Part shown: in pieces, positions 17,552-25,580 of the stretch
Position numbering within the stretch: position 1 is the first letter of the stretch
How the letters are laid out: each line of letters begins with the position of its first letter
Source of the DNA: JBFMGS01 sp040752635
GTDB taxonomy: Bacteria; Bacillota; SHA-98; UBA4971
NCBI GenBank assembly: GCA_040752635.1
Contig: JBFMGS010000015.1
Location: forward strand, 1-41,427
Reading direction: 5' to 3'
Length of the DNA stretch: 41,427 nt
Program-made: the position numbers and the translations under genes
The notes under the pieces: model-generated
The model's input: the letters and a program-made list of their open reading frames with translations, nothing else
Told to the model about the DNA's origin: nothing
The model's database searches: none

Positions 17552-18052
17552 TCATCCATCCAGACAGAATCCTCCGTGCTTCTTGATGTGAGCCACAAGG
17601 CCGCCGTCGGTCAGGATTCGTTGCATGAATGGCGGAAGCGGCCGCGCCTGGACGCGGAGGCCGCGGGTGATGTCATGGACGTCGCCTCCGCCGAGGTCCA
17701 CCTCGAGCACGTCTCCCTGGCAAATCCCCGAGGTGTCGCATTCGATGACCGGAAGGCCCGTGTTTACTGCATTTCTATAGAAAATGCGGGCAAAAGAGGC
17801 TGCGATGACGCCTCCGACCTTCGCGTGAATGAGCGCAAGAGGCGCCTGCTCGCGCGAGGAGCCACACCCGAAATTCCTGCCTGCCACGACGAAATCCCCA
17901 GGTTGGAGTCGTTCATAGAAACGAGGGTCAAGATCCTCCATCACGTGTCTGGCGAGTTCGTCCATGTCCAGAGTCTTGAACTTGTACTTGCCAGATATTA
18001 TGTAGTCGGTGTTGATGTCATCGCCGAACCTGTGCGCGGTACCTCTCAACAT
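17552..18052 (-). CDS. Aconitase-family hydro-lyase small subunit (LeuD/HacB type)
   Basis: Small swivel subunit of a two-subunit isopropylmalate isomerase or (homo)aconitase. GGAGGTGA lies upstream of adjacent GTG (18055) and ATG (18052) starts, giving about 166 residues, the usual archaeal-type size. The frame is open back to a TTG at 18133 overlapping the large-subunit stop, so a longer form is possible. Family motifs are GDDINTDYI near the start and the substrate-binding GRNFGCGSSREQAP. The substrate-reading loop after NTDYIISG is KYKFKTLDMDEL, which differs from the YLVY form described for methanogen isopropylmalate isomerase and the YLRT form described for homoaconitase (from memory). 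The substrate is therefore open. Confidence 0.88.
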   Translation of the reverse strand: MLRGTAHRFGDDINTDYIISGKYKFKTLDMDELARHVMEDLDPRFYERLQPGDFVVAGRNFGCGSSREQAPLALIHAKVGGVIAASFARIFYRNAVNTGLPVIECDTSGICQGDVLEVDLGGGDVHDITRGLRVQARPLPPFMQRILTDGGLVAHIKKHGGFCLDG

Positions 18053-18129
18053 CACGGCGCCTTCACCTCCAGGCAACGCCTCTATCCCGAGGCAACACGC
18101 TTCCTCCGCAAGTGCCGTGGCAAGTTCGA

Positions 18130-19380
18130 TCAAAGAAGCTTTCTTGGGTCCGTAATCCTTCCGAAGATAGCGGATGCAGCGACCGTTGCGGGAGACGCCA
18201 GGTAAACTTGGGCGGCGGAGTTCCCCATTCTGCCCTTGAAGTTGCGGTTCGCGGTCGAGATCACAACTTCGCCGTCAGCAGGCACTCCGTTGTGAGTCCC
18301 AACGCACGGACCGCAGCCTGGGACCACAACTGCCGCGCCTGCCTGCACAAGCGTCTGGAGCACCCCTTCACGCATGGCATCGAACAGGATACGCCTTGAT
18401 GCCGGAGCGACAATCAGCCGCACATCGGGATGGACCTTTCGACCTTCGACGACCGACGCGGCGGCCCGGAGGTCCTCCAGGCGGCCGTTCGTGCAGGTAC
18501 CGATGAACGCCTGGTGGATCTCAACGTGCGAGACATCACCCACATCGCAGACGTTGTCGACCTGATGGGGGCGCGCCACCTGCGGAGCGAGACGGGAGAC
18601 ATCGTACTCGAGAACGTTTGCGTAAGTGCCATCGTCGGCGAAGACCGGCCGGAATCTCCTAGTCGCGCGTTCGCGCACCCAGGCCAGCACCTCGCCGCCG
18701 GGCTCGATAATCCCCGCTTTTGCGCCCATCTCGACAGCCATATTGCATAGGGTGAATCTTGCATCCACGCTGAGCCGCTCAACAGCGTCGCCGCCGAACT
18801 CGCACGACATGTATGTAGCACCGTCAGCCGTGAGTTTGCCGGCGAGATAGAGTGCAAGATCCTTACTGAAGGTACCATCAGGGAGACGGCCCTTGCACAC
18901 GATCCTGATGCTTTCGGGGACTTTGAACCACATCTTACCAGTCATGAGGGCTGCTGCAAGGTCCGTGGACCCGACCCCGGTCGAAAACGCGCCGATGGCG
19001 CCGTAGGTACAGGTATGTGAGTCTGCCCCGACGACGAGGTCCCCCGGCAACACGTGACCCCGTTCAGGAAGGAGTTGGTGGCACACTCCTTCTCCTATGT
19101 CATAGAGGATGATGCCCTGCTCCCGCGCGAACTCCCTCATGAGCTTGTGGAGGTTGGATGTCCCTTCGTTGGGGCTCGGCGCCGAGTGGTCTATCACCAT
19201 GGCCACCTTAGACGGATCGAAGACCTTTCCTCCGCCCATCTCGTTGAAGGCCTTGATGGCGAGAGGGGATGTTCCGTCCTGCGACATTACGAAGTCTACG
19301 TCTGCGAGGACCAGGTCACCGGCGCGGACCTCTTGACCACAGTGATTTGAGAGGATCTTTTCTGCGATCGTCTTTCCCAA
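18130..19380 (-). CDS. Aconitase-family hydro-lyase large subunit (LeuC/HacA type)
   Basis: Catalytic iron-sulfur subunit that would move the hydroxyl group of a 3-substituted malate (isopropylmalate, homocitrate or citrate) by dehydration and rehydration. The frame opens further upstream, but a TTG at 19380 sits eight bases after GGAGGAG and yields MGKTIAEKILSNHCG, the typical start, with 416 residues. The three cluster cysteines are in IGTCTNGR and in PGCGPCVG. The motif GADSHTCTYGAIGAFSTGVG is the conserved substrate region. The size matches the archaeal-type two-subunit branch rather than the roughly 470-residue enterobacterial LeuC. It lies 37 bases after the synthase gene. Confidence 0.92.
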   Translation of the reverse strand: MGKTIAEKILSNHCGQEVRAGDLVLADVDFVMSQDGTSPLAIKAFNEMGGGKVFDPSKVAMVIDHSAPSPNEGTSNLHKLMREFAREQGIILYDIGEGVCHQLLPERGHVLPGDLVVGADSHTCTYGAIGAFSTGVGSTDLAAALMTGKMWFKVPESIRIVCKGRLPDGTFSKDLALYLAGKLTADGATYMSCEFGGDAVERLSVDARFTLCNMAVEMGAKAGIIEPGGEVLAWVRERATRRFRPVFADDGTYANVLEYDVSRLAPQVARPHQVDNVCDVGDVSHVEIHQAFIGTCTNGRLEDLRAAASVVEGRKVHPDVRLIVAPASRRILFDAMREGVLQTLVQAGAAVVVPGCGPCVGTHNGVPADGEVVISTANRNFKGRMGNSAAQVYLASPATVAASAIFGRITDPRKLL

Positions 19381-19417
19381 AGCGACAACTCCTCCCGCCA
19401 GAGCTGTTACGCCGTTG

Positions 19418-20563
19418 CTACTTGCGGGCCGCCTTTTCCCGCATGCAGTCCTCGTATATATATACAAGCTCCTTGTCGAAAAGGGGGCGCTTGAGGTTCA
19501 CGGCCGTAGCGCGCACTGCCGGCAACATCGCGGCAGCCTCCTCGTCGTTCAGGTTGATGCCGTACTCCAGGAACTTCGCTTTAAGGGAATGGCGCCCTGA
19601 GTGTTTTCCAATGACGATCTGCCTCTGAAGCCCCACTTCCTCGGGAGGGAAGACCTCGTAGGTCTTGGGGTTTTTCAAGACCCCGTCCGCGTGGATTCCA
19701 GATTCATGGGCAAAGGTGTTTGTGCCGACAATGGGCTTTGAAAGAGGTATTTCCCTGCCCGACGCCCTTGCCACGTACTCAGACAGCTCACGGAACCTCG
19801 TGGTCTTAATTCCAAGGTCGATCCCGTAGATGTGTTTGAGCGCCATCACCACCTCTTCCAGAGCGGCGTTGCCCGCCCGCTCGCCGAGGCCGTTGACTGT
19901 CACCCCTACATACCTGGCTCCCGCCTGGACGCCTGCCAGGGTGTTGGCGGTTGCCATGCCGAAGTCGTTGTGGGTGTGGGTTTCGATGTCCAGCCCGGTC
20001 TTCTCGTGGAGCGTCTTGATGCGCTCGTACATCGTTAGAGGGTCGAGTAGGCCCACCGTGTCACAGTAGCGCAGCCTGTTGGCCCCCGCGGCTTTGGCGG
20101 CCATGGCGAACTCGAGCAGGAAATCCGGGTCGGCCCGGCTTGCGTCCTCGGCGTTCACCGATATGTAAAGCCCGTGCTGTGACGCCCGCACGACGGCCTG
20201 TGTCATGGCTTCCAAGACTTCCTTGCGCGTCATCTGGAGCTTGTGGAAGATGTGAATGTCCGAGGCTGAGATGGATATTGCGACTGCATCCACACCGCAC
20301 TCAAGCGACGCGTCTACGTCGGATATCACGGCCCGGTTCCATGCCATTATGCTGGCATTGAGACCCGCCTTCGCAATGGCCTTCACTGCTTCCTGCTCAT
20401 CACCTCCCATGGCAGGAATGCCCGCTTCGATCTGGTCCACACCTATCTCGTCCAGCATTCGTGCGATCCTGAGCTTCTCGGTGCGGGCGAACACAACGCC
20501 CGCAGTCTGCTCGCCGTCCCTCAACGTTGTATCGACGATCAACACCTTCTTGTCCTTGCTCAC
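19418..20563 (-). CDS. NifV-type homocitrate synthase / possible Re-citrate synthase
   Basis: A DRE-TIM metallolyase that condenses acetyl-CoA with a 2-oxoacid. The GTG at 20563 is five to six bases after GGGAGGAG, giving 381 residues, the usual NifV length. The barrel motif TTLRDGEQ (residues 12-19) binds the metal and 2-oxoacid, and THTHNDFGMATANTL holds the metal histidines. GVTVNGLGERAGNAALEEV and GIHADGVLKNPKTYE are characteristic of NifV. The C-terminal regulatory LeuA domain of feedback-inhibited isopropylmalate synthases is absent. In clostridia a relative of this family is the oxygen-sensitive Re-citrate synthase, whose gene neighbours aconitase and isocitrate dehydrogenase (established for C. 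kluyveri and relatives, from memory). I see no nif genes here. The gene leads a four-gene operon. Confidence 0.88.
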   Translation of the reverse strand: MSKDKKVLIVDTTLRDGEQTAGVVFARTEKLRIARMLDEIGVDQIEAGIPAMGGDEQEAVKAIAKAGLNASIMAWNRAVISDVDASLECGVDAVAISISASDIHIFHKLQMTRKEVLEAMTQAVVRASQHGLYISVNAEDASRADPDFLLEFAMAAKAAGANRLRYCDTVGLLDPLTMYERIKTLHEKTGLDIETHTHNDFGMATANTLAGVQAGARYVGVTVNGLGERAGNAALEEVVMALKHIYGIDLGIKTTRFRELSEYVARASGREIPLSKPIVGTNTFAHESGIHADGVLKNPKTYEVFPPEEVGLQRQIVIGKHSGRHSLKAKFLEYGINLNDEEAAAMLPAVRATAVNLKRPLFDKELVYIYEDCMREKAARK

Positions 20564-20934
20564 CGCAACTCCTCCCTTCTCGTGTTCTCTTGCAGCAAAC
20601 ATGCATATGTATACATCCTTTGTCTACTGCTCAGGCTCCGTTAGAGTGTCCTTGGCACTCAGTGGGGACCGCGAACACGTATATATATCTAATAAACTAC
20701 ACCCGGCAACGCCTTCCTGTCAAGGGGGAACGTAGACCCAGATTGCTCACATATGCGCGCAAACCCGTAGAGTTCCACCAGATCGGCAGTAATCCCGCGC
20801 CCGTAGTGTCCTCGCACGGGGTGGCACACCAGAAAGGAGCAGGAAAGAATTCAATTCTGCGCGAAGTAAAGAATAATACGTTTCAAGCAGGTGGCCCGGA
20901 TCGCTGTGCTGGAGCGAGTCTCGGAGGAATTCGC
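20564..20934. other. Divergent control region with TA-rich palindromes
   Basis: This 371-base space separates the minus-strand synthase operon from the plus-strand dehydratase-like operon. It contains ATGTATACAT, a perfect palindrome at 20607-20616, and the alternating run GTATATATATC at 20680-20690. On the plus strand, AATAAT at 20872-20877 with TTCAAT at 20850-20855 is a weak promoter candidate for the dehydratase-like genes. GGAGGA at 20923-20928 decides the start of the next gene. A plus-strand frame is open through much of this region but shows no coding resemblance before 20935. Confidence 0.4.
20718..20723 (-). promoter_or_regulatory. Candidate -35 element of the synthase operon promoter
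   Basis: The minus strand reads a perfect TTGACA here. The -10 is not clear: TAGTTT lies at 18-base spacing, and a TA-rich stretch lies further down at 20681-20695. The leader would be near 115 bases and contains a short stem, GAGTG-CCAAGGA-CACTC. I see no T-box. Confidence 0.35.
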
Positions 20935-22260
20935 GTGGTCCTGACTTCTTGCAGCTACATACCGCTTGAGATTCCCCTAGCCCTTGGGATACCGGCGAAG
21001 AGGGCCTTTTTCGAAGCACCTTTGGCTTCCTGCGAAGCCTGTCTTCCCCGGGACTTCTGCCCGTACGCCAAGGCGTTTATCAGGCAGCATTCTCCCGAAG
21101 ACGTCCTGGCGATCGCCGGCTCCTGCGACGCCATGCGGCGCGTATATGACGTGTTGCGGCACTTCGGCTACGCCCGGGAGGTCTACTTTGTGGATGTTCC
21201 GCGGACCTCCAGCAGCGATGCCGTCACGTTTTACGCGGGTATCCTGAGAGAGTTTGCGCGGTATCTAATCCGCGTCCGCGATGACATGCACACATGTAGC
21301 TCCGTATGCAGTCCCGGTTATGCTACGGACATCAGGGACCCCCTATTTCGCGACCACTTGCTTGCAACGGCGCGATCCCTGAACTCGCTCCGGATGGAGC
21401 TTGCACGCATGTTCAAACTCCTGGGTGATGGCTGCGTTTCTGGTCGCGAAGCCGTGGATGTTGCGTTGCGAGTGAACGAGATCCTCGCCGGGGAAACCGC
21501 AGGCGAGGAACACAAGGGACAGCTCGTTCCGGGCGAAGAGGCGTTCAGAGCGTGTCAGGCTATCATAGAGAGCGTGGTCTTCCGTGCGGGCGGAAGTGGC
21601 AGGACCTCGGAGGGGTGTGAAAACGGAAAGGCCCTGGAGGAGTCCCAAGATGAGTGCGACGAGGCACATGTCGGCGACAAGCAATTCCGTTCAGCCGGGA
21701 GCGCAACAGGCCGGAAGTGCCCGGGGACCGGCGTCCTCCGGCGGCGGGCCCGCGTGGGCGTCTCTGCGACATGCCTGCTCGAGCCGATGCTGGTTGAGTC
21801 TCTCGAAGAAGCCGGCTTGAGTGTGGTGTTCATCGATTCTTGCTTGCCGTTTCGAATGTTCAACTTCAGCGTGCCTGGCCTCGGCACCTGCGACTCTTCG
21901 TCCAATCGCAGCGACGAGGACGCTCGCGGCAACGCTGACGTGTTTTCGTCGCTGGCTTTGGGATACCTGCGCAAGCCGCCGTGCCCTCGAGTGTTTGCAG
22001 GGTACGCGCGCATTGAACATCTGAAGCGCCTTGTGGCATCTTCGGGTGCGCAGGGGCTCGTGTATTTCGCCCCCAAGTTCTGCGACCTGGCTTACTATGA
22101 TTTTGCCGAGCTGAAGCAGGCTCTCGGGGAGACAGGTAACCTCCCAATGATTCTCATTGAAGGAGAATACGGGTCGGGCAGAGCCGGACAGACCCTGACC
22201 CGTGCGATAGCGTTTAAGGAAATGCTCGAAGGAAGGTCGTCCTTTGGTGAAATCGGTTGA
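20935..22260 (+). CDS. 2-hydroxyacyl-CoA dehydratase D-type subunit (HgdB family), first copy
   Basis: A member of the HgdB/BcrB/BcrC family, iron-sulfur proteins that carry out radical dehydration or reduction of CoA thioesters after electron injection by an activator. The long open frame begins far upstream, but GGAGGA followed six bases later by the GTG at 20935 gives VVLTSCSYIPLEI, the family start, and 441 residues. Likely cluster ligands are Cys 6 (TSCSYIP), Cys 33/36/42 (SCEACLPRDFCPY) and Cys 64 (GSCDAMRRVYD). The second Rossmann-like half starts at ARVGVSATCLLEP. Between the halves is an unusual hydrophilic insertion of about 50 residues rich in Glu, Gly and Ser. No substrate can be assigned. 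Confidence 0.82.
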   Translation: MVLTSCSYIPLEIPLALGIPAKRAFFEAPLASCEACLPRDFCPYAKAFIRQHSPEDVLAIAGSCDAMRRVYDVLRHFGYAREVYFVDVPRTSSSDAVTFYAGILREFARYLIRVRDDMHTCSSVCSPGYATDIRDPLFRDHLLATARSLNSLRMELARMFKLLGDGCVSGREAVDVALRVNEILAGETAGEEHKGQLVPGEEAFRACQAIIESVVFRAGGSGRTSEGCENGKALEESQDECDEAHVGDKQFRSAGSATGRKCPGTGVLRRRARVGVSATCLLEPMLVESLEEAGLSVVFIDSCLPFRMFNFSVPGLGTCDSSSNRSDEDARGNADVFSSLALGYLRKPPCPRVFAGYARIEHLKRLVASSGAQGLVYFAPKFCDLAYYDFAELKQALGETGNLPMILIEGEYGSGRAGQTLTRAIAFKEMLEGRSSFGEIG

Positions 22261-23524
22261 CATCCCTGGGCACTCCAAACGAGTTCTGAGGTCCAGGATG
22301 CTCTTGCGGCAAAAGTGGGCGTACGCTGCTGCCTCTGCTGCATTGCCGTTTCTGTCTAGGTTGGGCTGGAAGGAATACCAGGTGGCAGCCGTCAGATGTT
22401 TCATGCAGGACTTTGCCGAGGCATACCTGGGAAGGAAACCGTGCATCTTCACGAGTGCGTTCGTCCCGACGGAGCTGGTCTATGGCCTCGGCGCGGTTCC
22501 CTTTTTGCCCGAAGCTGCAGGGGGCCTCGCAGCGAGTTTCGGTCTTGCCGAGGCGAGTCTTTCTGCATGTGAGTCTCTTTGGTACTCACCCGACCTCTGC
22601 AGCTTTCACAGGTCAGGACTTGGCGCCTTCGCGCTCGGTCTTGCACCGAAACCATCTGCCGTTATCGTCTCCTCTCACCTCTGTGATGGAGGGAAGCGGA
22701 CGCTTTTCGATATCAGCCGGCGTGCAAATTGCCCCTTTTACATACTGGACGTCCCGTATGTGTATTCAGATGGGGCTGCCAGGTGGCTCGCAGGCCAGAT
22801 TGAGTCCGTGGCGAGAGCCCTGGTGAGAGAGGTCCCCGGGACCTCACTGCGGAACATGACGCGTGCAATCGAAAACTCCAATGATGCTCTCGCCGAGTAT
22901 CAGAGTGTTTGCAGGCTTCGACGCAACGTGCCCGCCCCCTGGAGGGGGTCGGAAGCATTAAACTACGTAGTGTTGTTTTTATGGTCATGGGGCAGCCCCT
23001 GGCTTCCCGCGTTCTATAGGTGTCTTCGAAACCATCTCCAAGCCGTCGTAGGTGCGAAGAAGTTCCCCGTGCCTGAAGAGCGATGCCGGTTGCTGTGGCT
23101 CAACCTGAGACCTTATTATGAGACCAGGGTATTCAGGTACCTAGAGGACGAATGCCAGGCTTCGGTCGCTTTCGAGGAATACAGCTTTCCTTACTGGCCC
23201 AGATTCGATGCGCAGGATCCCTTTATGAGCCTCGCCAGAAAGATGATGTCCAACTTCGGGTGGGGGCCCGCTACGCAGCGCCTCGCTGCTATTGATAGGA
23301 TGGTTGACGAATACAGGGCGAGCGGCGTGATCCAGTTCGCCCAGCGGGGTTGCAGGCAGTCGAACGGCGCTGCAGCTATCCTCTCGGACGTGTTGAGGCG
23401 CAAAGGGATTCCCTTTCTCAATCTTGATGGCGATGGGGTGGACGCAAGAAACGCAAGCGAAGCTCAAACCCTCACAAGGCTTGGAGCCTTTCTTGAGCTT
23501 CTGGAGAGAAAGAAGGGTGGGTAA
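22247..23524 (+). CDS. 2-hydroxyacyl-CoA dehydratase D-type subunit (HgdB family), second copy
   Basis: The second, clearly different HgdB-family subunit, 425 residues from a GTG at 22247 (a TTG at 22244 is also possible) behind GGAAGG. It overlaps the end of the first subunit gene by 14 bases, so the two are probably made in equal amounts as a heterodimer. Family segments are TSAFVPTELVYGLGAVPF, SACESLWYSPDLC and SSHLCDGGKRTLFD. The first ligand position, usually Cys before the P.E motif, is Ser 70 here; Cys 108, 118 and 146 remain. The C-terminal half ends with FAQRGCRQSNGAA and a PFLNLDGDGVDARN stretch typical of the family. Its function must be inferred from the trio; no CoA-transferase or ligase gene is nearby. 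Confidence 0.82.
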   Translation: MKSVDIPGHSKRVLRSRMLLRQKWAYAAASAALPFLSRLGWKEYQVAAVRCFMQDFAEAYLGRKPCIFTSAFVPTELVYGLGAVPFLPEAAGGLAASFGLAEASLSACESLWYSPDLCSFHRSGLGAFALGLAPKPSAVIVSSHLCDGGKRTLFDISRRANCPFYILDVPYVYSDGAARWLAGQIESVARALVREVPGTSLRNMTRAIENSNDALAEYQSVCRLRRNVPAPWRGSEALNYVVLFLWSWGSPWLPAFYRCLRNHLQAVVGAKKFPVPEERCRLLWLNLRPYYETRVFRYLEDECQASVAFEEYSFPYWPRFDAQDPFMSLARKMMSNFGWGPATQRLAAIDRMVDEYRASGVIQFAQRGCRQSNGAAAILSDVLRRKGIPFLNLDGDGVDARNASEAQTLTRLGAFLELLERKKGG

Positions 23525-23530
23525 GGCCCT

Positions 23531-24301
23531 GTGTATACGGCCGGGATAGATGTGGGCTCTACGTCCACTAAGGCGGTTCTGCTGTGCGATGGTAAACTCG
23601 CCGGAAAGTGCGTCATACCCACGGGTGCGGACCTCGGAGCCACAGCGTCGGAATGCCTTGAAACGCTTGCCCGCGAGGCCCAGGTGGGCCTCGGGGACCT
23701 GGCAAGCCTTGTGGCGACCGGCTACGGGAGAGCGAGGGTTGAAGGCGCGACGAAGACGGTGACCGAGATCACGTGCCACGCTAGGGGGGCGCGCGCCCTT
23801 GTCCCTTCAGCAGGGGTCGTGGTGGACGTCGGGGGCCAGGACTCGAAGGTCATCCGGCTTGACGATGACGGGATGGTGGCGGACTTCGTGATGAACGACA
23901 AGTGCTCGGCCGGGACCGGTAGGTTTCTCGAAGTCATGGCGGCAAGACTCCAGGTGCCGCTTGATGAATTCGGGAACAGGTGGCGCAAGGCACGCGAGGC
24001 TGCGAAGATATCCAGCACCTGCACGGTATTCGCGGAGTCCGAGGTCATCAGCCTTCTCTCGCGGGGGGTGCCGAGGGAGCCGATAGTCAGGGGAATCTGC
24101 GATGCTGTGGCTGACAGGCTCGCAGGAATGATCCGTCGCGTCGGCCTTGCAACTGAAGTTGTTCTGACAGGAGGGGTGAGCCGGAACGATGGGGTGAGGT
24201 GGTCGCTCGAAAGGAGGCTTTCCATGCGTGTGACGGTGCCTGCAGCGTCGCAATTCGCAGGGGCATACGGAGCTGCCATTATAGGGTGGGAGATCGCATA
24301 G
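23531..24301 (+). CDS. ATP-dependent activator of 2-hydroxyacyl-CoA dehydratase (HgdC/BadF-BadG family)
   Basis: A homodimeric archerase: an iron-sulfur ATPase that uses ATP hydrolysis to inject one low-potential electron into the dehydratase. The product has 256 residues, the normal size, from a GTG at 23531. The actin-fold phosphate motifs GIDVGSTSTKAVLL (5-18) and VVDVGGQDSKVIRLDDDG (97-114) are present. The two cysteines that bridge one [4Fe-4S] cluster across the dimer are Cys 125 (NDKCSAGTGRFLE) and Cys 164 (CTVFAESEVISLL). The adenine-side motif is VLTGGVSRND. It starts six bases after the second subunit gene and completes the three-gene cassette. Confidence 0.93.
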   Translation: MYTAGIDVGSTSTKAVLLCDGKLAGKCVIPTGADLGATASECLETLAREAQVGLGDLASLVATGYGRARVEGATKTVTEITCHARGARALVPSAGVVVDVGGQDSKVIRLDDDGMVADFVMNDKCSAGTGRFLEVMAARLQVPLDEFGNRWRKAREAAKISSTCTVFAESEVISLLSRGVPREPIVRGICDAVADRLAGMIRRVGLATEVVLTGGVSRNDGVRWSLERRLSMRVTVPAASQFAGAYGAAIIGWEIA

Positions 24302-24599
<298 letters not shown>

Positions 24600-25580
24600 G
24601 TGATCGAAGTGAGCAATCTCACGAAAACGTACGGTAAGGCCAGAGGGATCGAGGATCTTACCTTTTCCGTTGAAAGGGGCGAGATTCTGGGCTTCCTCGG
24701 GCCAAATGGCGCCGGCAAGACCACCACTATGCGTATCATAACCGGGTACCTTACGGCAAACTCGGGCACTGTCAAAGTGGCCGGTTATGATGTGTTTGAG
24801 GATCCCATGGAGGCGAGACGGCGGATCGGATACCTTCCGGAAAACCCGCCTTTGTATCGTGAAATGACGGTCAAAGCCTACCTCCATTTCGTGTGCGAAC
24901 TCAAAGGCATTCCAAAGTCTCGTCGCGCTGCGTGCACCGCTGAAGCGGTGGAGGCGGCGGGCCTTGCCCCCGTCTATGGGCGGGTCATCCAGAACATATC
25001 GCGAGGATTCAAGCAAAGGGTAGGCATCGCGCAGGCGCTTCTCGGCGATCCGGATGTCCTCATACTGGACGAGCCCACTGTGGGGCTCGACCCGAGGCAA
25101 ATCATTGAGATCCGTGAGCTCGTCCGCAGTCTCGGTGGAAGGCACACTGTCGTTCTGAGTTCACACATTCTGCCTGAAGTTAGCATGGTGTGCGGGCGGG
25201 TAGTCATAATCAACAACGGCCGACTCGCTGCCATCGATACTCCGGAGGGGCTGTCACGCAGGCTGCGGGGGTCAAGATGCTTTATGGTGCGAATCCGCGG
25301 ACCGCATGAAGAAGTTCCGCCGAAGGTCAGCGAGCTTGCGGGGGTCAGGTCTATATCGGTCGAGAAGGTCGACTTCCAGGACGGCAAGCCCGAGGTCCTG
25401 CTCTCAGTGGAGACGGAGGTATCGTTGGACGTTCGAGAGGCCCTCTTCTTCAAAATGGCCGAGCTGGGGTGGCCCATTCTGGAAATGAGACCCGTTGACC
25501 TGAGCCTTGAGGACGTCTTCCTGAAGCTCACGACCGAGGAGAAGCTCGAGGATGTGGTGGAGGTGGCAGCGAGTGCTTAA
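24600..25580 (+). CDS. ABC transporter ATPase, GldA-like
   Basis: Cytoplasmic ATPase of an ABC-2-type export system, 326 residues from a GTG at 24600 behind AAAGGGGG. Walker A is GPNGAGKT (34-41). The signature is divergent, ISRGFKQRVGIAQALLGDP, with SRGF in place of LSGG, which is characteristic of the GldA subfamily. Walker B is VLILDEP, followed by TVGLDPRQIIEIR. The C-terminal quarter is a small alpha/beta domain ending in PVDLSLEDVFLKLTTEE. In Bacteroidota GldA works with GldF and GldG in gliding motility; in non-gliding bacteria the cargo is unknown. It overlaps the permease gene by eight bases. Confidence 0.92.
   Translation: MIEVSNLTKTYGKARGIEDLTFSVERGEILGFLGPNGAGKTTTMRIITGYLTANSGTVKVAGYDVFEDPMEARRRIGYLPENPPLYREMTVKAYLHFVCELKGIPKSRRAACTAEAVEAAGLAPVYGRVIQNISRGFKQRVGIAQALLGDPDVLILDEPTVGLDPRQIIEIRELVRSLGGRHTVVLSSHILPEVSMVCGRVVIINNGRLAAIDTPEGLSRRLRGSRCFMVRIRGPHEEVPPKVSELAGVRSISVEKVDFQDGKPEVLLSVETEVSLDVREALFFKMAELGWPILEMRPVDLSLEDVFLKLTTEEKLEDVVEVAASA

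Noticed and set aside
20564..20717. Possible T-box or other riboswitch in the synthase operon leader
   Set aside because: No AGGGTGGNACCGCG-type element, and the leader is too short for a T-box; only a five-base-pair stem is visible.
20527..20934. N-terminal extension of the first HgdB-type frame
   Set aside because: It overlaps the divergent synthase gene and its control region, shows no family resemblance, and a strong ribosome binding site precedes the GTG at 20935.
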